From: Dreissena polymorpha
Taxonomy: Eukaryota > Mollusca > Bivalvia > Myida > Dreissenidae
Length of the DNA stretch: 64,000 nt
Assembly: GCF_020536995.1 (NCBI RefSeq)
Contig: NC_068357.1
Span: 146,702,559 to 146,766,558 of the forward strand
Direction of reading: 5' to 3'
Part shown: one piece after another, positions 56,114 to 64,000 of the stretch
How the letters are laid out: the number at the start of each line of letters is the position of its first letter
How positions within the stretch are numbered: position 1 is the first letter of the stretch
The notes under the pieces: generated by a model
Told to the model about the DNA's origin: nothing
The model's input: the letters and a program-made list of their open reading frames with translations, nothing else
Database searches by the model: none
Translations under genes and position numbers: made by a program

Positions 56114-57625
56114 TTATCCACTATTCTCCATAGTTTCGTACATTTTCCGAAATATGATCCATCTGTACTTGTCCGCGTGCTTGACCATCAGTATATCATT
56201 CAATGCGCTCAGCTTCTGCGGGTACAGATCAATAGGCGGTAGAATGTTCTCGCTCATCACGTGACCCTCTTTTCCAATGGTCATCAACTTCCGCTCGTCC
56301 TTGACGCACACGAAAACAAGCGTTCTATAGGCCATCACCTGAATGATAGGCTTGTATATGTCTATAGTCCATATGAGCACGCCGGTCTTCCCGACGCACG
56401 TGACGCCTTTCAAGGCGCCCACCACGATGTTTCGGCTCTGGAAGGCGCAGACGCTGCGTGCTCCCCGGAAGCGCGACTTGTTGCGTCCAAACTGACTTTC
56501 CGCTATGGTCCTACTTTCGACGTTGTACGAAGGCAATCTGCCCGGATAGCGTGTCGGTTTGGCCTGGATGAGATCGACAAAGTCCGACAGGAAGGCTTCC
56601 TGCTGGCTGTGACACACGGCAAACACCGGATTCTGTTCAGGACAGTTGTATCCACCACCCAGAGTGCATTCTAAGTAACTTATGTCATAGTAGTGTTTAT
56701 CGATCATTAACTTGTAGAGCATCGTTAAATCCGGTACTGTTTCGATAATTGTAATAAACCGTCCATTTTGCAGGACAGCCACTTCGGTTGTCTCCCCGAG
56801 TATGCAAAGTTTTCCCGCGGTTTCCAAAGTGAGGGCTTGTCGAAACGACATCCGCTTTCGATCGCGCTTCTGAATACTGTTTCCCACAGAGCACACGATG
56901 AAATCCTCAAACATGACAATGTCCGTGCAGTGTTCAAGACTGAAATAAGTCTTTTCTACAAGGTACACGGTTTCTTGAGCCACAGTATGCGAGGACGCCG
57001 AGTCGTCCATCTCGTCTTCGCTGTCCGTCTCTTGACCCTTCCGGGTCACTATCACAGGCTTACCATCGAATTTAAGCGCATCTTTAAACTCAGGATTAAT
57101 GTACACCTCAACGTAGTTCGGTAGGGAATTCAACGCTTCTTTCGCAGCCTTCGCTTGTTTACGGACTTCCTGTAACCGCGTGGAGAGATCCCGAGCATCT
57201 TGAAAATCTTCGCCACCAGATTTGCCCGAGGGGCCATTCGGTATCCGCTTGGTGGCTACCGCTTTCAGCTTCCACCGCTCCTCCCTTGATAACTCGGAAA
57301 ACGGTCTTAGCACAGCTTTTGCGCTGTTAAGCCTACTCTTGATTTCCGCAACGTAACTATCAAGCATTGCTTCGGCTTCCTGTATTGTATGTAAGGTATC
57401 GTCCTGTCGCTTTCCATCCAGGATGGCTTGGCTCACTCCCTTCAGCTGTTTCAGCTCGGAGACTCCTATGTCCAGCTTCGCCTGAATGTGCTTGGAGGCC
57501 GCCACGAGCGGCATGCTCTCGCACGGCGACTGCGCGTGGCTCTCCGTGGCACACTGCGCGCACACGAGTGTCTCGTGCTCGATACAATAGTGGTCCAACG
57601 GCTTCGCGTTGTGCCGGTCGCACAT
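56114..57625 (-). CDS. B-box / coiled-coil / beta-propeller protein, intronless
   Basis: 503 residues in one exon, with an in-frame stop upstream of the ATG. Residues 2-35 form a type-2 B-box zinc finger with every ligand: C2, H5, C14, H17, C22, C25, H30, C35. Residues about 45-165 are helical and charged, a likely coiled coil. SLPNYVEVYINPEF (167-180) and an acidic linker (197-212) follow. From about 220 to the end the sequence has beta-propeller character, with an IQKRD motif (251-255) and a Pro-Gly-Arg turn (QAKPTRYPGRLP). There is no RING domain, so ubiquitin-ligase activity is not expected by itself. Such TRIM-like proteins are expanded in bivalves and usually discussed in immunity or regulation; the function here is unknown. 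It has a head-to-head paralogue at 58251. Confidence 0.85.
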   Translation of the reverse strand: MCDRHNAKPLDHYCIEHETLVCAQCATESHAQSPCESMPLVAASKHIQAKLDIGVSELKQLKGVSQAILDGKRQDDTLHTIQEAEAMLDSYVAEIKSRLNSAKAVLRPFSELSREERWKLKAVATKRIPNGPSGKSGGEDFQDARDLSTRLQEVRKQAKAAKEALNSLPNYVEVYINPEFKDALKFDGKPVIVTRKGQETDSEDEMDDSASSHTVAQETVYLVEKTYFSLEHCTDIVMFEDFIVCSVGNSIQKRDRKRMSFRQALTLETAGKLCILGETTEVAVLQNGRFITIIETVPDLTMLYKLMIDKHYYDISYLECTLGGGYNCPEQNPVFAVCHSQQEAFLSDFVDLIQAKPTRYPGRLPSYNVESRTIAESQFGRNKSRFRGARSVCAFQSRNIVVGALKGVTCVGKTGVLIWTIDIYKPIIQVMAYRTLVFVCVKDERKLMTIGKEGHVMSENILPPIDLYPQKLSALNDILMVKHADKYRWIIFRKMYETMENSG

Positions 57626-58250
57626 CTTGAGTGTGGATCTTAATTACCCTGTCAGAGCATAGTCATGTATTCGTGCGATTCCATAATCAGCAAAATCTTA
57701 ATCACTTATTTCTCAAAGTCTTTTGCAAGTATCCATTTTCAAAGTAGCCTGCAAGTATCCTCTAAAATAATAACTTTGTTGTAAAGATTGTTAGTAATAT
57801 ATAAATAGTACGTGTATCCCGTGATGATCTAAATCTATATTTCAAGAGATAATTTGTCATTTGATTTTGAAATTTAAATGTCAAAATTATCGATCTACGG
57901 TTTATTGCATAGTAACAAACGAACACGTACAGTTCACAGTTTCGACTACAACCCGTATTGCTTTTACTCGTCGTTTTACTTTTGCATTGTTTTTTCTCAT
58001 ACGGTTGATTGACCCTGTGCCGTATATTCTCTGTTATCGACACACAATACTTAGATTTACGCTTAAGAAAATTGAAATCAATACGTGCGTTGTATAAATA
58101 AAAAGAAATAAAAAATACATTTTAAAGTCAGATGTATGTCTTAAAAAAGGAATAATCATACTATAGAAGACTCGCGTGTGATTTTACCGGTGGCTAAGGA
58201 GAAGTAACAAATATAAACTTGTAGTCTGAAACGGTACATAATCTACACCA
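57626..58250. promoter_or_regulatory. Divergent promoter region of the B-box pair
   Basis: The 625 bp between the two start codons must hold both promoters. For the plus-strand gene there is TATAAATA at 58093-58100, about 150 bp before its ATG. For the minus-strand gene a weaker TTTATATA-like stretch lies at about 57798-57806, about 175 bp before its ATG. A direct repeat TGCAAGTATCC (57724 and 57751) is close to the minus-strand gene. The sequence is AT-rich, in contrast to the coding regions. Confidence 0.5.
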
Positions 58251-60170
58251 ATGTGTGACATACATGGTAAAAAGTTGGAATATTTCTGTATCCAACATGA
58301 AACGTATTGCTGCCGAAAGTGTAAAGCACAGACCCATGACCAGCATCCGTGCGAATGTATGCACGTGCGTGACGTGTACGACCGTCTGCATCACGAAATG
58401 GAGGAACACATACAAGACGTCATCCGCCTGCGAGATAGAAGCCAGAGAATACTGGACGGGTCATACCAGCGAAGTCTCCTGTACCGTGTCAGCGACGAAG
58501 AAACGCACCTGGACAAGTTCTACAAAGATATGAAGAAGAAATTTAAGGAAACGAAGTTGAAAATTAAGGCTTTCACATCCGAGGATTTGTCTGAGGAGTC
58601 GCGGGGCCAGCTTCACGGGTTCATTGGGAAATCTGTACCCCAAAAATTTGGAAAAAATGACCGGCCAGTTGATATGATGAGGCAGATGAAGCAGGTGAAT
58701 AAACAAGTCAAGTTGGCCAACATGTTGCTCTATAGTCTGCCAAATTACATCGAGGTGGAAGTGGATTCGAAATTCATGAACTTGTTGACGTATTCTGGTG
58801 ATCCGATAAATATAAGGGGGCGACCGAAGTACATGACGCAGGTGTCGTCTGATGAAGAGGAGTTTGCTTTTAGTGATGACGGGATTGAAACAAATCATCA
58901 ACTGAATGAGGAAGATTTCGAAGTAAATGAGAACACAGCAAAGCTCATCAAGAAGACGTTTAAATCGAAGCAGGCAATGACGTCATCAAAGTCTGCGCCG
59001 GCGAGGGAATATGTCGACGGTCTCGACGACGATGACGATGTTGCGCAAACGGGTGTGCTGAAGTGGCAAAACAACATTCCAGCTTTTAAACCAGTAAGTA
59101 CATCAACATCGGGAGGTAAGCCACCGGGGTTGGCAGAAAGCGAAAAATTAGGAAAACGAGAGAACAAGTACGAAAAGGAGATTGCGGCTGCGAAACAGAG
59201 ACTGAAATTTCCGCCTATATCGCGAACGCCGGAACCCATAAAGAATATCCGGCGTCAGTTCGAAAACAGAAAATCCGTTCGCTCCATGCCGGAAAAGGAA
59301 ACCATTAAAGAAAACGTGGTTCAGAAACTATTTTTGAAGAACACCAAGTTCAAAGTTAAAAAGAGATTTAAGTTGGATGGGTGCGAAGACGCGCTAGTTT
59401 TAAAGGACTGCATTCTGTTATCCCTCGGGGAAAAGGTGCAGAAACGGGATCAAACCACGCTGCAGCTCGGGGTAGAAATGAAACTAGCCCAGTGCTCGTC
59501 GATGTGCGCTATCAGCGGCTCAGCTACCCAGGTGGCGGTCCTGCAGTTGCGGAAGTGCATCACCGTTATTGATACCCAGTTCGGATTACTGGTCGTGTAT
59601 AAGATCAAGATACACCAGGATTACATAGACATCTGCCACGTGGGCAACAGCGACGAGGGACCTCAACATCCATCGTATTTGTTCGCGGCAGTCTATAAAG
59701 GGATTGCGAAACAGCCTTTGAACTGCTTGGACATTGTCCAAGCGAAGGCAACACACAGACCGGGTCGACCGCCAACATTCGATGCATTTGCGGAAGAGAT
59801 AACAATCCAAGGCGAAAAGCCCAAGGTTATTCTCGGAATAGGAGGCTTTATTGACGGACATATTATTTTAGGTTGTGGTGACGCCGTGATGTGCATCAAC
59901 CATACGGGTAAGATAGTCTGGAGAACGCCGGCGCCGTTTGACGTCACTGGAATATTGTGCACGAAAAACTTGATCTACGTGTGTCTACAGGATAAGAAAC
60001 GGGTTGTTATCTTTAACAAGGCAGGGTTCGTCACGGAGGAAAACGTGGTTCCGGATTTGGAAATTATACCGTGCAGACTCAGCGCAAACTGGCAAACGAT
60101 GCTGATCAAAGACTTTAAGACCAAAACATGGACGACAGTTGTGTTCAAACATGGCATTTTCATAGTTTGA
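58251..60170 (+). CDS. B-box / coiled-coil / beta-propeller protein with long linker
   Basis: 639 residues in one exon, with an in-frame TAA upstream of the ATG. The B-box is at residues 2-34 (C2, H5, C13, H16, C21, C24, H29 and C34; H32 could be an alternative ligand). A charged helical region spans about 40-160, and SLPNYIEVEVDSKF is at 162-175. A disordered linker runs from about 195 to 355, rich in Asp, Glu, Lys and Ser (GLDDDDDVAQ at 257-266). The propeller-like half (365-639) carries VQKRD (396-400) and QAKATHRPGRPP. It is clearly paralogous to the minus-strand neighbour but has about 130 extra linker residues and no introns. It lacks a RING. Its biochemical role is unknown. Confidence 0.85.
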   Translation: MCDIHGKKLEYFCIQHETYCCRKCKAQTHDQHPCECMHVRDVYDRLHHEMEEHIQDVIRLRDRSQRILDGSYQRSLLYRVSDEETHLDKFYKDMKKKFKETKLKIKAFTSEDLSEESRGQLHGFIGKSVPQKFGKNDRPVDMMRQMKQVNKQVKLANMLLYSLPNYIEVEVDSKFMNLLTYSGDPINIRGRPKYMTQVSSDEEEFAFSDDGIETNHQLNEEDFEVNENTAKLIKKTFKSKQAMTSSKSAPAREYVDGLDDDDDVAQTGVLKWQNNIPAFKPVSTSTSGGKPPGLAESEKLGKRENKYEKEIAAAKQRLKFPPISRTPEPIKNIRRQFENRKSVRSMPEKETIKENVVQKLFLKNTKFKVKKRFKLDGCEDALVLKDCILLSLGEKVQKRDQTTLQLGVEMKLAQCSSMCAISGSATQVAVLQLRKCITVIDTQFGLLVVYKIKIHQDYIDICHVGNSDEGPQHPSYLFAAVYKGIAKQPLNCLDIVQAKATHRPGRPPTFDAFAEEITIQGEKPKVILGIGGFIDGHIILGCGDAVMCINHTGKIVWRTPAPFDVTGILCTKNLIYVCLQDKKRVVIFNKAGFVTEENVVPDLEIIPCRLSANWQTMLIKDFKTKTWTTVVFKHGIFIV

Positions 60171-60227
60171 TGCATACCGTTCATTACAAACTCAAGTTTC
60201 ACGCTTTCAAAAATCGATTTGAAATGT

Positions 60228-60488
60228 ATTAAAAGTAAGTCATGTGCTTATTTATTGAAAAAGAAATGTTGTATTTTAATGTTTATGTAATACTTTCATT
60301 TAATGTGTAGTGCGTTAATACATGTAGTAATTTATTTACATTAAAATGTATACACACTTAGACATGTGAAAATCGATTGTATATATAGATACACATTTAA
60401 CTAGAATAAGTTACTTGCCCATGTGTTACGGTTTAATGTTCTTTCTTTAGGGAGTTTTGCTATGTACATGTAATTATAGTTAAATAAA
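60228..60488 (+). terminator. Candidate polyadenylation signals of the B-box gene
   Basis: ATTAAA at 60228-60233 (58 bp past the stop) and AATAAA at 60483-60488 are the two plausible signals on the plus strand. Which one is used cannot be told. Confidence 0.4.
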
Positions 60489-60690
60489 ATGTAAACCTAT
60501 TTTTTGCCGAAAATGCCTAGTGAAGACTAAAGGTCTGTGCGTTAATTTTTATACTTGTTTTTATACTTGGCCAGAATTCAATGGTCTATGCGTTTTATAC
60601 AAGGTCCGACTTTTGTTTTAGAAAATCTATGCTGAACATTTCGTCCACAGAGTAACTTTGCCAACTTGGATTTTTTTTAAAGATCTGCAT
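60489..60690. other. Intergenic, nothing recognised
   Basis: AT-rich sequence without repeat or frame of note. Confidence 0.3.
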
Positions 60691-61440
60691 GATGAGACAG
60701 ATTGTTGCGCTCAAGAGTTAAGTCCCTTAGTCAAGGTAATAGGTCAAAATTATGAAACAAGTCATTAACACCTCGTGCTTAGAAAACCTTTTTCCAGCGG
60801 GGGTGGATTTTTAAAGTGAACAGTGATCAACATGATTTAACATAACCGAATGTCGAGTCTAAAAACCAGGTTCTAGCGTTAAAGGTCTAGTTCACAATTC
60901 GATTTATTTGTCAAACGTATGAAATCAAGTCACCAAAATTTCGTCTAGGGAAAAACGTTAGCCAACCTTGATTGATTTTCCAAAATGAAATTCTTCTGAT
61001 CAGCACGACGAGATGGCGTACCAAGCGCAAAAAAAACACAACTTGCACCAAAGATCGAAGGTCATAAGTCAAGGTTAAATTCTAATTGAAGAAGTTCATC
61101 ACATCATCAAAAGTATTACCTCAATCAAATTCTGTCCAATATGGATGGATTTTCAAATAATTTAGCAGATTCAATAAACATGACAGAAGGGTATGTCGAG
61201 CGCAAAACCCAGGTATTAGGTCTCAATTAAACGTGCAAGTTCAAAACAGGGACACGTGTTACAGAATATGGTCAAAAATTAACGTTAACAAATTCAACCT
61301 TAGCGCACTTTGTCGGGATTAGAACTAAGTCCATCATACCCGGTAGACGGATTTTCAATCAGAATTGATAAGCACAATGAGACGGGATGTCTCACATAAA
61401 ATCCAGGCTTATTAGTTGTAGGTCTGTCACACTCTAAGAT
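60691..61440. repeat. Decayed tandem repeat, about 180-bp period
   Basis: Four to five diverged units share a 'gtccaAnntGGATnnATTTTCAAA' part and a 'cgagcgcAAAAcCCAGGT…taggtc' part (60835, 61010, 61190, 61380). Divergence is high. Confidence 0.55.
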
Positions 61441-62960
61441 GCTGAACAATTTCAGAAATCATTTGATTACATTATGTTCAGTACGATTTAAAACGATAAG
61501 TTACGGAACGAGGTGCAATGTCAATGCGGAACATATAAATCAAACCCGAACACATTATCAGGAGAATACACGTGTCCAGGATTTTCAATTAACAGCAGAA
61601 GTGACAAAATTGCATGTTCCATACTTGAGCCTCTACCCTGGCCGAAGTTCGCGTGAAAGGACGGCACTTTGCATAGAACATATCTTATATTCGCAGCCAT
61701 ATGTCATCAGTATGAGAAACCAACCCTTAACACTTTGTTCTATGCGAAACTGTCCAAAATGGATGGATTTTTTAAAATACATTGGCAGAAGTGATAAGAA
61801 TGTTTGTCTTAAAATTTCACTAGGATTTCCAAACTTCGGGATCAAAAGCAGTAAACGTAACAAAATAAGCTATCAAACTAAAGTTAACCGTTTAAAACCG
61901 ACCCGTATAAACGCATGTTTTGGTGTAATACGATGTTTTCCCATAAATATCGACGCACATATAGAGATTAATAATAGTAGGAATTGTCATTTCTCTGTTG
62001 AAAGTGCGTGTTTTAGCTTCTTTATGTCAACATGATTGCATTAAAAGCCTCGTGTCCGTCCGGATTAGTACTTTGTGTCTTATGATTATTGTATCAATCA
62101 CGAGTCCCACCGCTCGCAACATGGGCATCATACATCGAGTAATCAACGAACACAGGACCTCCCGCTTGCAAGATGGACGCCACATTTACTGTAATAATTT
62201 GGTACAATGTTTATGTCGATTCTTCCTTCGCATTATTTTTACAGCCAAGGCATAATTGCCGAGAGCATCAGTGTATCTGCTATAATGACAAGATTTACCG
62301 GTTCATCCTTTTGTATTAACCTGTTTACATTAATCCTCATGACCTATTGAATCGAGAGCAAGATGTTTGTCATTTGACTGTGACTCAATTAACAGCAGGA
62401 TTGTCCTTATTTGAGAGTGACGAGACTTCAATAATCTCGTCTTACTTAATCATAAGTTGCGAGAATGCAAGAGAAATACTTCAGAGCTAAGACACACATA
62501 CATTTTCCCGAGCCGGAATTTTAACAACTTATGAACTCAAGATTGGCCGGGCGGTATGTATAATGTTCAGGACTTAATTTTACATGGATAAATTTACTTT
62601 TTTGCTTTTGTAAAACCGGTCTCTGTAACACTTCTAATTGCTGATCATGGTAAGTTTTGAATCAACGTAATGTATGGTCACATTATTTGAATACATTCAC
62701 GTAACTCATACATATAATATATTTCTGTTTATTAACCTAAATTGAATATTTATATTGAGAAGCACTTTCTTACTTCATTCCGCCAATGACAGTCATATTA
62801 CTGTATTTGTGTAATCATCTTTCTCTTGATCACAGTTTGACGGAAACCAAGCAATCCATCAAACCATACTATTCAGCTACCAAATGATAGCTCTACCCAC
62901 TAAAATTGCCATTTAATGCTTCTTTGTGTTAGGACATTAAATATATTTTTCTACCCATAA
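61441..62960. other. Intergenic, no supported gene
   Basis: An open frame of 198 codons (61439-62035) starts inside the decayed repeat and shows no domain or codon bias. It is not called as a gene. Nothing else was recognised. Confidence 0.4.
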
Positions 62961-62964
62961 GACT

Positions 62965-63460
62965 AGAAAAACAAGAGCTTGTCACAGTAGTGCCGAATCC
63001 CCGCCGAAATGTGTTTGCTTGTATGACAACATTTGTTTAAGAGAGTAGAATAATATTTGTAACACTTGGCACCTGAAAAGCAAAAATACTTACTATGAAA
63101 GTAAATATAATTAAAAATTATACATAAACTATAAAAAAATAAAGGGGGATAATTAAAAAACTACGGCCGAAAGAGTTATGGTTCATGTTCACTGCACTTC
63201 TCCTTGTTGCCGTCTGTTTATAGTTCTAGTCTCAAGTAAATCTCTTCAGTAAATTTAGAGTTATGCTCCGGACAAAAATTAACTTTGAAATTAAATAAAG
63301 GGAGATAATTCAAAAACTAAGCTAGATAGAGTTATGGTTCTATGTCACTGCACTTCTCCTACTTGCCATCCGTTTATATTTCAAGTTTCAAGTAAATCCC
63401 TTCAGTAGATTTAGAGTTATGCTCCAGACAAAAAAATACTTTGTAACAAGGGCTGTTTGT
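62965..63460 (+). repeat. Dispersed element with two tandem units
   Basis: The head AGAGCTTGTCACAGTAGTGCC is followed by two units of about 150 bp with GGGAGATAATTCAAAAACT, AGAGTTATGGTTC…TGTCACTGCACTTCTCC and TTTAGAGTTATGCTCC. The plan is pearl-like. Confidence 0.7.
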
Positions 63461-63536
63461 AAAACATGCATGCCCCCCTATATGAGCTATAAGTTGTAGT
63501 AGCAGCCATTGTGTGAATACGTTTTTTGTCACTGTG

Positions 63537-63625
63537 AACGGTGGTGGTGGTGTTGTAGTGGTGGTGGTGTTGTAGTGGTGGTGGTAGTGGTAGTAGTAGT
63601 AGTAGTAGCAGTAGCATAGCAGCAG
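63537..63625 (+). repeat. GGT/AGT/AGC trinucleotide microsatellite
   Basis: (GGTGGT)n with TGTTGTAGT interruptions passes into (AGT)n and then (AGC)n, about 80 bp in all. Confidence 0.95.
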
Positions 63626-63844
63626 CATTACAATACCAATACTTAAGAATGATCAAATGGGAAAAGGTAACCTAGCACTGGCAATAAATATGGGGCTCAA
63701 TTACAGGTCAGATTTGGAATCTCTGCTGTAAAATGAGATTTTAAATGAAGTAAAGGGAGGCAAATGCGGTAATAAAAAGAACATGCATAAACGGTAGTTG
63801 TTTCCCTTGTTTGAACCATGCTAAATCCTTGAAATGCCTATTTC

Positions 63845-64000
63845 CAGTAACTGTGACCTTCACCTGTGACCTTGGACCTCAAAATCAATAGGGGTCATCT
63901 GCGGGTCATGATCAATGTACCTATGAAGTTTCATAATCCTAGCCCCAAGGGTTCTTGAGTTATCATCCGGAAACCACCTGGTGGACGGACCGACCGACAT
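63845..64000 (+). repeat. Dispersed element, cut by window edge
   Basis: It contains TGTGACCTTCACCTGTGACC, TATGAAGTTTCATAATCCTA and TTGAGTTATCATCCGGAAACC, ending GACGGACCGACCGACAT. These are words of a common mollusc dispersed repeat, continuing past the window. Confidence 0.6.

Noticed and set aside
58461-58901. Minus-strand frame of 146 codons opposite the B-box gene
   Set aside because: Antisense shadow of a clear plus-strand coding sequence; the same holds for the frames opposite and overlapping 56114-57625.
61439-62035. 198-codon plus-strand frame
   Set aside because: It begins inside a decayed tandem repeat, has no domain, no compositional shift and no splice context.

Overview
This window looks like nuclear DNA of a bivalve mollusc, probably a heterodont such as Dreissena. 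That is inferred from three things: an AT-rich, intron-rich layout, many hairpin-headed tandem-repeat elements of the bivalve 'pearl' kind, and intronless B-box genes of the type expanded in bivalves. No species can be proved from the sequence alone.

Layout. (1) 1-2,000: a partial copy of repeat family B, then one likely first coding exon of an unidentified minus-strand gene (1463-1879) that runs off the left edge. (2) 2,000-26,500: mostly mobile DNA. A large non-autonomous Helitron-like family (here 'A'), with a terminal hairpin, occurs four times (A1-A4). Copy A2 sits inside the reverse-transcriptase region of a LINE. A2 itself holds a gag-like retroelement fossil, which holds a hAT-like element, which holds another Helitron-like element, which holds an inverted-repeat element: six layers in 9.4 kb. 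A second decayed LINE (about 20.2-22.4 kb) holds an inverted-repeat element with a tRNA-like core. (3) 26,658-52,892: a complete nine-exon orthologue of MEMO1 on the plus strand, 303 codons spread over 26 kb. Its introns are filled with pearl-like tandem arrays, hAT-like elements with exact target duplications, piggyBac-like TTAA elements and foldback MITEs. (4) 56,114-60,170: two intronless B-box/coiled-coil/beta-propeller paralogues, head to head over a 625-bp shared promoter region. (5) 60,200-64,000: decayed tandem repeats, a trinucleotide microsatellite and the edge of another dispersed element.

Genes together. MEMO1 (metal-binding, cytoskeletal and signalling role in animals) and the first B-box gene converge tail to tail across about 3.2 kb. 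The B-box pair is an inverted duplication of one ancestor: both share the finger, coiled coil, a SLPNY motif and the propeller, but the plus-strand copy carries an extra linker of about 130 residues.

The most striking observations are the six-layer nest with readable junctions; four hAT-like elements with perfect 5-bp target duplications; compensatory changes in the A-family terminal hairpin; a 41-bp minisatellite derived from the end of a piggyBac-like MITE; and the shared plan of the hairpin-headed repeat families.
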